Below are positions 21,392-30,390 of a stretch of 64,000 nucleotides of DNA, in pieces. This DNA comes from Distichodus sexfasciatus (Eukaryota; Chordata; Actinopteri; Characiformes; Distichodontidae). Each line of letters starts with the position of its first letter. Position 1 is the first letter of the stretch. The notes beneath the pieces are model-generated. The model was not told the origin of the DNA. It saw nothing but the letters and a program-made list of their open reading frames with translations, and did no database searches. The stretch is taken from NCBI GenBank assembly GCA_032718565.1, contig JAVGVS010000045.1, positions 1,140,668 through 1,204,667 of the forward strand, given 5' to 3'. The position numbers and the translations under genes are program-made.

Positions 21392-21545
21392 ATGCCATTC
21401 AGGCATGTGACTGAACACAAATCCGCAGCAACAAAATCTCTACTTACTCAGAAATATTGACACATTGCTGAATTATCAGTCATTGTTAATTACTGATATG
21501 AAAATACAATGATGTAACCGTTTGGTGTGTTTACAGAACAATAGA

Positions 21546-21612
21546 CCAAGGCTGATATTGAACCCATGCATGCACAACAGATTAACAGCCTATTGCCTTA
21601 ACTACTAAGCTA
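21546..21612 (-). pseudogene. heavily decayed tRNA-like relic
   Basis: Antisense ATAGCTTAGTAGTTAAGGCA and TTCAATATCAG-like traces show a tRNA origin; it is too worn to assign with certainty. Confidence 0.5.
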
Positions 21613-21950
21613 TGTTCACCATTTATGATTATGTTTTTCTAAGCTGCTGTCAGTTCTGTGTTATCTCTTGTGTAGTCCGTGAGATTATGTGGTTGTGTAG
21701 GCGCAGTGGTTTAAGAAATGTGGTCTGAAATGTGTCAGAAGTGCTTTTAATACCGTTCTTTGATTTACTTGTACACATATTTTATCTTCATACATCATAA
21801 TTTTAGGCTCTGTTGTCACCGGTAAGTCATGGGTTGTGCTACTATTGTGAGGTTGTGGAGGTGCAGTGGTATAAGAAATGTGGTGTGGTTCATTTCCCAA
21901 AATAGCAAGTCAACTTGTTTTGTGGGTAATGTTTAACTGTATAGTGGTTT
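21561..21950. repeat. duplicated block, copy 1
   Basis: About 390 bases repeated in the same direction at 25921-26282 with high similarity (for example TTGATTTACTTGTACACATA and AATTTTAGGCTCTGTTGTCA in both). Inside each block a GGTTGTG...GTGCAGTGGT...AAGAAATGTGG segment is itself repeated twice. Confidence 0.85.
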
Positions 21951-22331
21951 AGATCTGATCAGTAACCTCATTTTAATTGGCTAGACTTCTGAAGCTTAGT
22001 AGTTGATGCTTGTAGCTAATTCTTAGCACATAGTGCAGTGTTTAAGCTTGTGCAGTCAGAAAATATAATGCAATGTTGATTCAACACTTATTATTCATCC
22101 CTTTATCACATACATGAGTCCAGTAGCTTAAAGAACACGTACATAAATTGTAGTGATTTATAATTTCTTGGTTTTAAACTAACTACTGCTTACTACTACA
22201 TGGCTAAACCAACAAACAACTGCTGCTAAACAAATGATTTGTTGACGCCAATGTCATTTCATAAATGTTTAACTGCAGCGCAGGTGTGACCTGTAATCTG
22301 AAGTTAGATGACTGTATGCTTTTCGTAGCAA

Positions 22332-22385
22332 GGGGGTATAGCTCAGTGGTAGAGCATTGGATCCCCAGTTCAAATCAAGTCCCTC
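22332..22385 (+). pseudogene. tRNA-Cys copy lacking the anticodon arm
   Basis: Keeps GGGGGTATAGCTCAGTGGTA and GAGCATT, then jumps to GGATCCCCAGTTCAAATC; the anticodon stem and loop are deleted. Confidence 0.75.
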
Positions 22386-22496
22386 AGCTATTCACCACAG
22401 AAGGTGTTGCAGCTGAGTGTGGTTTTAGAGCCCCAGTAAAATCTCTTTTGTAGTGGCACATTTAGATGTTAGATGACTGCAAGCTGCAGTTGACCA

Positions 22497-22568
22497 GGGG
22501 GTATAGCTCAGTGGTAGAGCATTTGACTGCAGATCAAGAGGTCCCCGGTTCAAATCCGGGTGCCCCCT
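22497..22568 (+). tRNA. tRNA-Cys (anticodon GCA)
   Basis: 72 bases, GGGGGTA/TGCCCCC acceptor, anticodon loop CTGCAGA, T arm CCCGG TTCAAAT CCGGG, all stems paired. First T4 tract downstream is about 35 bases away. Confidence 0.95.
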
Positions 22569-22806
22569 CAGTTCCATAGGCTGTCAAGCACAGATGGCAT
22601 GCTTTTAGTAAAATCTCTTTTGTACTGTTTTTACTTATGAATTTCATCCACTGGTGTGTGATGGTACAGTTTTATGCTGGAGCATTTTCCTTTTCCGCAA
22701 CTTCAGCTTTGTGGCGTACACTGCAAAACTTAGCTTTGGGGCTTAAACGTAACAATTAGCTTTACTAATAAAGGCATTATGACAGCATATGGTTACACCT
22801 CACATA

Positions 22807-22888
22807 GATGAGGTGGCTGAGTGGTTAAGGTGATGGACTAATAACCCATTGTGCTCTGCACCTGTGGGTTTGAATCCCCTCCTTGTCG
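22807..22888 (+). tRNA. Ser-type tRNA with anticodon AAU
   Basis: 82 bases colinear with the tRNA-Ser genes (GATGAGGTGGCTGAGTGGTT start, CCTTGTCG end). The anticodon loop reads CTAATAA, so the anticodon is AAU (Ile) instead of GCU, and the base of the stem has an A-C mismatch. The acceptor stem is held partly by G-U pairs. Probably a decaying gene. Confidence 0.55.
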
Positions 22889-23006
22889 TAAAGGCTAAAC
22901 TTCTCATTATATTTGTTCACATTAGCTACTAAAGAGGTTTGTACTGTTTTCAGTGGGCGATCACTGTCCGCACAACTTTCAATGTGAAGTGGGGCTGTAG
23001 CCCAAA

Positions 23007-23088
23007 GACGAGGTGGCCGAGTGGTTAAGGCGATGGACTGCTAATCCATTGTGCTCTGCACGCGTGGGTTCGAATCCCATCCTCGTCG
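23007..23088 (+). tRNA. tRNA-Ser (anticodon GCU)
   Basis: Identical in all visible parts to the copy at 20625-20706: GACGAGG/CCTCGTC acceptor, loop CTGCTAA, variable arm TGTGCTCTGCA, T loop TTCGAAT. Confidence 0.95.
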
Positions 23089-23204
23089 TGCTGTCTTTAA
23101 CTGTTGTTATGTATGCACCCCAAACCTACCTTTAGCAGTTTGTGCCACAAAGCTGAAGTCGTTAAGCTACACCATCAAACAGCAGCCAGTAAAGCTTAGC
23201 TGAA

Positions 23205-23286
23205 GATGAGGTGGCTGAGTGGTTAAGGTGGTGGACTGCTAATCTGTTGTGCTCTGCACACGTGGGTTTGAATCCCATTCTTGTTG
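23205..23286 (+). pseudogene. tRNA-Ser (GCU)-type copy with C-to-T decay
   Basis: 82 bases, anticodon GCU kept. Nearly all changes are C to T or G to A (GACGAGG to GATGAGG, CCTCGTC to TCTTGTT, TTCGAAT to TTTGAAT), leaving an acceptor stem with many G-U pairs. Likely a methylated, decaying copy; flanks match the gene at 23007. Confidence 0.65.
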
Positions 23287-23470
23287 TGCTGTCTTTAACT
23301 GTTGTTAAGTATGCACCCCAAAGCTAAGTTTAGCAGTGTGTGCCACAAAGCTGAATCGTTAAGCTACACCATCAAAAAGCAGACGCTAAAATTTGGGTGT
23401 GATAAGAGGTAGAAACATTTTTAGTGGTTTAGACTGAACTTAATCACAAATTATTGTCACGAGTCACTCT

Positions 23471-23543
23471 TGGCACGTGTGGTGGTATGGTAGAGCATTT
23501 TACTGTGCTTCAAGAGGTCCTTGCTTCAAGTCCAGGTGCCATC
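23471..23543 (+). pseudogene. decayed tRNA-Cys copy
   Basis: TGGTAGAGCATTTTACTG and CAAGAGGTCC are recognisable; the loop reads CTGTGCT and the T loop TTCAAGT. The acceptor stem is lost. Confidence 0.7.
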
Positions 23544-23765
23544 TTACTTACTGCAGTGTAAAACATTTTATTATCAACTTATATAAACGTTTGGTTTTCA
23601 TCAGCTACTAACAAACTTCATTTGATGATTGAGTCAACATGTGTCACAAGTTTAAAGGCGAAGTGATGAAGTCTCACATAGAATTCCTTTAGCATTTTAG
23701 ATTCATGTTTAATCTGTTTTGAAAAAATTAAATTTACAAAAACATCTCAACCTCCCTTGGAAGGT

Positions 23766-23837
23766 AGGGGGCACCCGGATTTGAACCAGGGACCTCTTGA
23801 TCTGCAGTCAAATGCTCTACCACTGAGCTATACCCCC
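23766..23837 (-). tRNA. tRNA-Cys (anticodon GCA)
   Basis: 72 bases on the - strand with intact GGGGGTA/TGCCCCC acceptor and CTGCAGA loop; T stem CCTGG/CCGGG has one G-U pair. A T5 run lies about 25 bases downstream on the - strand. Confidence 0.93.
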
Positions 23838-24048
23838 ATACGCTTCCTGTGTCACTCCACTGGGCACAATAGTACCCTAATCCACACCTTTTAGGTAACA
23901 ATAGAGCTTAGTGTTATATTAGATAGCTGCAGGTCCTTAAATTTCCTAACTATAGTCACTATCTCGCTGTGAGATAGCTGGAGTCAGGAAGTTTGCTTAA
24001 CAACGCTGTCAGAACATTTAGTTTTCCAGTGCCTCATACAGGGCATTT

Positions 24049-24135
24049 GGTAGTGTCATGGTTAGGAAGTTAACCATGTGATCTGAGGGTTGCTGGTTCA
24101 AGTCCCGCATTAATAAAGGTTCTCATCAGCAGGGT
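24049..24135 (+). repeat. SINE family A, 5' fragment
   Basis: Head GGGCATTTGGTAGTGTCATG and B box GGTTCAAGTCCC, ending soon after GGTTCTCATCAGCAGGGTA. Confidence 0.7.
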
Positions 24136-24282
24136 AATGGTACAGCTTTATGCTGGAGCATTTTCCTTTTCTGCATCTTAAGTATTGTGGCATACACCGC
24201 AAAATTTAGCTGTGGGGCTTAAACATAACAATTAGGCTTTGTAATAAAGGTGTTACAACAGCACATACTCACACCTCATACA

Positions 24283-24364
24283 GATGAGGTGGCCGAGTGG
24301 TTAAGGCGATGGACTGCTAATCCATTGTGCTCTGCACGCGTGGGTTCGAATCCCATCCTCGTCG
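24283..24364 (+). tRNA. tRNA-Ser (anticodon GCU)
   Basis: Same as the copy at 23007 except base 3 (GATGAGG), which still pairs as U-G in the acceptor stem. Anticodon loop CTGCTAA and T loop TTCGAAT intact. Confidence 0.9.
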
Positions 24365-24470
24365 TAAAGGCTGGAGCTTTAATTATGTATGTTCACATTA
24401 GTAATTAATTTTGAATTATATTTCAGTAAAGCACCAGAACTTCTTCTTGAGTACAGAGTTTCTTAAGTCT

Positions 24471-24537
24471 TAAGGTCAGTGGGATAACCTTTGACTGCAG
24501 ATCAAGAAGTCTCTGGTTCAATTCCGGGTGCCCCCTT
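24471..24537 (+). pseudogene. decayed tRNA-Cys copy, 5' end lost
   Basis: From TTTGACTGCAGATCAAGAAG to TTCCGGGTGCCCCCTT the 3' half is good (anticodon GCA), but the 5' acceptor strand and D arm read GGTCAGTGGGATAACC. Confidence 0.75.
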
Positions 24538-24631
24538 ACTAACTTACTGTAATGTAAAGTACTTTGATACAAACTTCTTCAAACCTCGAACATGCGTGGG
24601 TTGAAAGCGCTTAATCCCAAATAGGACTTGC

Positions 24632-24689
24632 TGGGGTGACCAGAGCCTGTTTGACCCAAGAGGTCCCTGGTTCAAATCTGGGTGTCCAC
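24632..24689 (+). pseudogene. decayed tRNA-Cys copy
   Basis: CCCAAGAGGTCCCTGGTTCA and AATCTGGGTGTCCA show the 3' half of a Cys-type tRNA. The anticodon loop is deleted. Confidence 0.65.
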
Positions 24690-24921
24690 TTGCTTACTTT
24701 TGTGTAAAATACTTTATTACCAACTTCTTATTATAAAAGCTTAGTTTTTTCAGTAGCTACTAACAAGGTGCATGTAATGTTTCAGTCAACATTTATGTGA
24801 TCACTGTTCTCACAAGTTAAAAGGTGAAGGGATGAAGTGTTCCTTTAGCATTTAAGATTCAAGTTTAATCTTTTTTTTCCACTGAATTTACAAATCTATT
24901 TTTAACCTCTCTTAAAAAGAC

Positions 24922-24993
24922 AGGGGGCACCTGGATTTGAACCAGGGACCTCTTGATCTGCAGTCAAATGCTCTACCACTGAGCTATACCCCC
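24922..24993 (-). tRNA. tRNA-Cys (anticodon GCA)
   Basis: 72 bases on the - strand, all stems paired (T stem CCTGG/CCAGG). A TTTTT terminator follows within a few bases of the 3' end on the - strand (AAAAA at 24915-24919). Confidence 0.95.
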
Positions 24994-25196
24994 ATGTGGG
25001 GTCTATGGACTTCCACTGGGCACAATACTACTACAATCCCCACCTTTTAGATAATAATATATCTGAGGGTTGTTGTTTCAAGTCCCACACAGACAAATAA
25101 TAATTCTCGTTAAATTTACTGTGGCTTATACAGTGTTTACAAGAGAAATTCTAATGATTTTTGGAGATGAAATACGGGTAGAACAGACCTCACCCA

Positions 25197-25283
25197 GATG
25201 ACTTGGCCGAGTGGTTAAGGCGATGGATTGCTAAGCCATTGTGCTTTGTGTGTGTGTATGTGTTCGTGTTCCATCCTCCTTGT
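25197..25283 (+). pseudogene. tRNA-Ser copy with GT repeat in its variable and T arms
   Basis: The 5' half (TTGGCCGAGTGGTTAAGGCG, then GATGGATTGCTAAGCC) is good, but the variable arm runs into TGTGTGTGTGTATGTG. The anticodon GCU is kept; the T arm is damaged. Confidence 0.7.
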
Positions 25284-25506
25284 GAAGTCTTTACTTATGG
25301 TTATATATATGCCTCAAAGCTAAATTTTGCTGTGTACGCCACAAAGATGAAGTTGCTGAAAAAGTTAAATGCTGCATCAACACACACCACATGCTGAAAT
25401 TCAGGAGTGAAAAGAGACTTACTGGGGTTCAAGACAAGCACTTAGTTGTGCTATCCTGTGGTGATAAGTTGACCCAAGCAGCTCAGCTGCACCATTACCA
25501 CTTGAG

Positions 25507-25576
25507 GAGGCCCCTGGAGTTGAAGCAGGGACCGCTTGATCTGCAGTCAAATGCTCTACCACTGAGCTACATCCCC
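25507..25576 (-). pseudogene. decayed tRNA-Cys copy
   Basis: Antisense reads GGGGATGTAGCTCAGTGGTA and CTGCAGATCAAGCGGTCCC; the T loop and acceptor 3' strand are mutated. Its flank (GACCTGTAATCTGAAG on the - strand) matches the flank of the truncated copy at 22332, so it is an inverted duplicate. Confidence 0.7.
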
Positions 25577-25639
25577 TTGCTGACAGCATCTTACTCTCAT
25601 CTACCTTCAGATTACAGGTCACACCTTAATGACATGACG

Positions 25640-25885
25640 TTGCTCTGCATGTGTGGGTTTGAACCCCATCTGTAAAACTGTAAAACCTTTATCTATTGTT
25701 ATGTTTACACCCCAAACATTTACATTACGCATCTTTGCATCACGCGTCTTGAGTACAAATTTTTAGTACTCCTTCCTGTGGCAGGTTTTACACTGTTTAT
25801 GAGTGTGGGCTGCTCTACCACTGAGCTATACCCCCTCACTTGCCTAGTCTCCCTCGTACAACTGATGAGGTGGCTGATGGAATTC
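25640..25885. pseudogene. three tRNA fragments
   Basis: A tRNA-Ser 3' piece on + (CTCTGCATGTGTGGGTTTGA, 25640-25672), a tRNA-Cys 5' piece on - (CTACCACTGAGCTATACCCC, 25814-25835) and a short tRNA-Ser 5' piece on + (GATGAGGTGGCTGATGG, 25864-25880). Confidence 0.6.
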
Positions 25886-25920
25886 GAATTCTTTGATTTA
25901 CTTTTTTTTGTACTTTGTAC

Positions 25921-26282
25921 ACATGCACAACAGATTAACAGCCTATTTCAGGCCACGTTCACCATTTATGACTACGTTTTTCTAAGCTGCAGTCAGTTCT
26001 GTGTCTCTCGTGTAGTCAGTGAGGTTGTGTAGGTGCAGTGGTTTAAGAAATGTGGTGTGAAATGTGTCAGAAGTGCTTTTAATGCCATTCTTTGATTTAC
26101 TTGTACACATATTTTATCTTCTAACTTCATAATTTTAGGCTCTGTTGTCACCAGTAAGTCGTGGGTTGTGCTACTATTGTGTGGTTGTGTAGGTGGAGTG
26201 GTATAAGAAATGTGGTGTGGTTCATTTTCCAAAATAGCAAGTCAACTTGTTTTGTGGGTAAAGTGTAACTGTGTAGTGGTTT
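25921..26282. repeat. duplicated block, copy 2
   Basis: Direct repeat of 21561-21950, about 4.3 kb downstream, differing by scattered substitutions and a few small gaps. Confidence 0.85.
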
Positions 26283-26285
26283 GGC

Positions 26286-26337
26286 TCTGCTAATCCATTG
26301 TACTCTGCACACGAGGGTCCGAATCCCATTCTCGTCG
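26286..26337 (+). pseudogene. 3' two-thirds of a tRNA-Ser
   Basis: CTGCTAATCCATTGTACTCT, then GAATCCCATTCTCGTCG, begins inside the anticodon stem; the 5' part is missing. The downstream flank matches those of the copies at 23007 and 23205. Confidence 0.75.
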
Positions 26338-26531
26338 TGCAGTTTTTAACTATTAATATGTATAAAGCTACGTTTAGCTGTGTGTGCCACAAAGCTTAAG
26401 CTGTTAAGCTACACCATCACAAAGCAGACACTAAAATTCAGGAGTGAAAACAGAATGAAAGATTGTTAGTGGGTGAGACTAAACTTAATCAAGTTAATTA
26501 AGTTATTGTCACAAGTTAACTCTGGTAGGTG

Positions 26532-26605
26532 TTAGGGTATAACTCAGTGGTAGAGAATTTAATTGCAGATCAAGAGGTCCCTGGTTCAAATCCACGAGCC
26601 CCCTC
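26532..26605 (+). pseudogene. decayed tRNA-Cys copy
   Basis: TATAACTCAGTGGTAGAGAA and TTGCAGATCAAGAGGTCCC; the T stem (CCTGG/CCACG) and 5' acceptor strand (GTTAGGG) no longer pair fully. Confidence 0.7.
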
Positions 26606-26656
26606 ATGTACGTCAGTATAGAACACTTAATTACCGATTTCTTATATAAAAAGGTT

Positions 26657-26690
26657 GGCGTGCATGGGTTCAAATCCCATCCTCATTGTA
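26657..26690 (+). pseudogene. tRNA-Ser 3' fragment
   Basis: GCGTGCATGGGTTCAAATCC then CATCCTCATTG only. Confidence 0.6.
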
Positions 26691-26759
26691 TTGTTATGTA
26701 TATGTCCTGAAACCAAGTTGTGTTTTTGCCACAAAGCTGAAGTTACTTAACAAGCAACA

Positions 26760-27734
26760 GTACTGTAACTACTGGCTCAATGTGCACATGAACAGTCACT
26801 GTCTATAATACAAATCTTGTAAGAAGTTATCCAGGATATTGTCATCTTGAAGGTAACTAGACGTTCAAGAACTCATGAAATAAAGAAAACTTTCAAATCA
26901 AAACCCACCACTTCAAAGAGTATCTAGGGGACTAACTACTCATCTGACTTACTATTGGCTTTGTTTGGAAAAAACACTAACCACTTCTGACATTTTTTGA
27001 CAGGGTTGGTTAAAGTGTGTAAATAAGCTGGCAGTAACTTAGCTGCATATCAGTGGTTTAAGTCTGACTTCACAGGTTTAAAGAACAGACGTTGACTACA
27101 AAGCACTGGTGTGAGTGGCTTTGGATAAGAGTGTCTGCTGTAAATGTAACAGTAAAGATTTCAGGATTCAAGATTCTTTTTTGTCACATTTATAGTTATA
27201 TGCCACAAAGCTGAAGTTACTTAAAAAGCAACAGTACTGTAACTACTGGCTCAGTGTGCACATGTTAAGTCTAAAATACAAACCTTGTAAGGAGATGTTC
27301 TCTGTTTTTTCTATTTTAGGTATATCTTTGATTCTTACTCTAACCCTAGTTTACTCTAGTAAACATCTGTAATCTGTAAACATTTTACATTCTAAACTCT
27401 ATCTTTTGATTCGCACTTTGGATGATTCAGGGTACATTTCAAAAAAGATAAATAAATTTGACTTGATTTACAAATAAAGAATCTTGAATCTGTAGAATGT
27501 TGAATCTTGGAATATAATGTACATATCTAGAAAAAGATTTCTTTTAAAAAGTTTTTTTTCTAAATGTCAAATAAATTTCTTTGTTCATCTTAAGGCACAT
27601 TTTTAAAAGTGAAAAAATTGTGAGCAATGCATTTTAGAGTATTTTTCTAAGTCGCAAACGAGGTTTGCTATTAATAAAAACTTTTACAGATTTTAATTTT
27701 TGTAATAAAAAAAGATGTAAATTTTGACCAAAAG
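26760..27734. other. non-genic DNA at edge of tRNA cluster
   Basis: Holds a SINE family B tail at 27112-27145 (GGCTTTGGATAAGAGTGTCT), a GATTCAAGATTC retroelement fragment near 27166, a short repeated segment (GCTGAAGTTACTTAA...CAGTACTGTAACTACTGGCTCA at 26742 and 27210) and AT-rich DNA. Confidence 0.5.
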
Positions 27735-27806
27735 AGGGGGCACCCGGATTTGAACCGGGGACCTCTTGATCTGCAGTCAAATGCTCTACCACTGAGCTAT
27801 ACCCCC
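27735..27806 (-). tRNA. tRNA-Cys (anticodon GCA)
   Basis: Identical to 22497-22568 in all arms, on the - strand. A TTTT terminator lies two or three bases past the 3' end (CAAAAG at 27729-27734 on +). Confidence 0.95.
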
Positions 27807-27849
27807 ACACGGCACACTGCTCTCACGAAGCATATATATATATATTTCA

Positions 27850-28670
27850 TCACTAGGTAACGGCGTAACCACTTCATCTTTGTGTTTATTGATTACTCTT
27901 CGTATTGATGGTTTTGATCAGAGTCATTTGGATTATTTAATCTATATATACGCCACTCTATGGAAAGACTGAACTAAAAAGCTAATCGGTTAAGCCACAC
28001 GGAGGGCGATTTATTTTCGGAAACTCCAAATTAATCTTGGCCTTAATTAATCTTACATGTATCGAAAGGATACATAGATAACGCGAGATTAAATGATTAT
28101 GATTTTTAACAGTGTATAAAACAGTTGCCAAAAAAAAAACATTACACGGTGGTTTTAATTTCTGCCGGAAGTAAAGAGACAATGTTTCTTAAGTCATATG
28201 GAAGAGAGAAATCTATGGTGTGCATGGCTTGAAGATTAGCACTTGATTTAAAGGGACACTGACGAATAAAACACAAATGGGAACATGTTCGACTTCTGTC
28301 TTAATCCAAATTAAGGCAAATAGCTTAGTATACCCTATTTAGTGCACTACATAGAGGTTCCAGGTAGAGCAGAGCATGGAGGCACTTTATTCTAAGTGTA
28401 CATAACTGTACATATTATCGAACTCCTCGAATAACTAAAATTGCAAATGGAAGAGTTTACATGAGTTTGTTAAATTAAGGTAGTAGTGGTGTCATGTTCT
28501 GGTTAAGAATTGTTAAGGTGTGAGGACAGAAGCTTCTTCTCTCTGTGTTTGTTTTGTTTTGCCAAATATATAAAGGTAGGTAAAAACGAAAAAAAAAAAA
28601 GTTTTTAAAAACTGCATTCTATTCCACCTCTTAACAGGTATAAATGTTTTCGTTCTTAAGACCAGCTGGC
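27850..28670. other. intergenic, no gene seen
   Basis: AT-rich DNA between the last tRNA-Cys of the cluster and the lasp1 CpG island. No feature recognised beyond a poly-A run at 28591-28600. Confidence 0.4.
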
Positions 28671-28679
28671 TCTTTAAGA

Positions 28680-28938
28680 CGGACCGCGCGCCCGCCTGTA
28701 GCCCCGTCACGTGAACGCGGTGCGCGCGACCCAGCAGCGCCGTGCACGCGCCTTCCGCGTCTGGTCGTTCGCTGACAGCCAGCGGTGCAAACATCAACAG
28801 CCGCCGCCTGCACAGAATTTAGCTGTAGATCAGCGCGTAAACCTCACAGATAGACAACGACGGACTATTTTCTTCTCCTTATCAGTGATCCATCGAAATA
28901 TATTCGTCTCATATTGGTCGCTGTGAAGATCCTCCAAA
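28680..28938 (+). promoter_or_regulatory. lasp1: lasp1 CpG-rich promoter and 5' untranslated region
   Basis: A dense CpG patch (28681-28770) in AT-rich surroundings, with an E-box palindrome TCACGTGA at 28707-28714 and no TATA box. It lies about 200 bases upstream of the lasp1 ATG. The start site is not determinable by eye. Confidence 0.55.
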
Positions 28939-29007
28939 ATGAACCCGCTGTGTAGTAGATGTAACCGAGTCGTGTATCCCACGGAAAAAGTGAATTGTCT
29001 GGACAAG
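28939..29007 (+). CDS. lasp1: lasp1 exon 1 (first LIM zinc ligands)
   Basis: ATG at 28939; 23 codons MNPLCSRCNRVVYPTEKVNC-LDK with the first LIM ligand pair Cys5/Cys8. Donor GTAAGG, phase 0. Confidence 0.93.
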
Positions 29008-29869
29008 GTAAGGCAACCGAACATAAATGTTTTAACGCTAACCTGGAAAGTAAGTCGATATCAAACAGGGAAGATAAAATATTGTAAGAATGTGGTCGCA
29101 GCCGTTTTGACTCCTTTTGTTCACCGACAGGATTTGTACTTTTTGTGAGGGGCTGGTCGCATTTCGATGGGAACGGAAGAGACCTAGCCACTCTCCCGCT
29201 AGCTAGCGAAACGGATAGGTAACGCTTGCTAACGTTAGTTATGAGGTACGAGAGATGAGCACCTGGCTTTCGCCGTTAGATCAGTAAAACCTCCAGTCGA
29301 ACGAGCTGATTTGACCCTGCTTTTAGTCGATCCACTTTGCTTTCTCCTTACATTAAGAAGGAGTGTGTGGAGTCGATCGAGTACCTGAGCAGGTCGCTGG
29401 CTAAACAGTGAGGGATGTTTGCGCGGGCGTGTGCGCGCCCCCGCGGCCTGCACGCTGCTGAATGGGAATGTGACGTGTCACACGGCCGCCAGCCTCAGTT
29501 CGGTACCTAACGGACCAGATCCAGATCCAGATCCAGAAACAGGCGTGCCGCCGAAAACGGACTTTTATCGGCTTTCCGAGTTACTGTTTAACGGAGTCAC
29601 ACAGTGTATTGATTCTTACACGCGGCCTTTTCTGACGATTTATTTTATGTTTTATCGAAAAATGCTACCTAGCGTCCAGTACACAGCAGAGTCTATCGAT
29701 TCGTGCTCCCGTCGAAAAATGTTACCTTATTGATTGCCATTTCCAGTTGTTATAATGGTATAATTATCACAGTATTATTCAGGGTCTACCGATTTGTGCT
29801 CCCCTGTCGAAAAATGCTACCCTTTGGGTTTCCATTTCCAGTTGTTATGTAATGGTGTAGCTATTAGAA

Positions 29870-30390
29870 GTGTGAACCTTCACTGGGCTCAAGATTTGAT
29901 TACGATTATCAGATCAACGATTCGATTCACGATGCATCCCATGATTTTTTTTTCTACATTACTCCACGTTCCACGCAGATGGAACAGTCATAGGTGCTAC
30001 CGGGATGTTCTTTTAACTAGACTTTTTAAGCTTTAGCCTAAAAATCACCAAGTAATGCCAATATGATATTATCTTTCAACTGCTTCTGTCCCAGGGACCA
30101 CAACTCAGACTGAGCAGTAGTCTGCAACTGTCCACTGTGTGTCCATGTGTGTCATTAGTCATAAAGATGCCCAAATCATCTGGAAATGCTTAAATAAATA
30201 AAATGAAATAATTTGTATAAAGTGATTTCAGTAATGAAGCTGGATTGCATGTCACAGACCACCTGAATCGCTGCCGTGAACCACCGGTTGAAAACTCTTG
30301 ATATAATCAGTTATGGTCTGTAACTGCATTGATGCAGACTTGTCCACGTCTGCATGCGATGCATCAATTATGTGATTAATTTCAACACCC
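29870..30390. repeat. dispersed DNA element, copy 1 (GATTACGATTATCAGATCAACG type)
   Basis: Left part ATTACGATTATCAGATCAAC..GATGCATCCCATGA, middle CAACTGCTTCTGTCCCAGGG, right part GATGCATCAATTATGTGATT. Present again in the same direction at 47840-48360. Confidence 0.6.
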
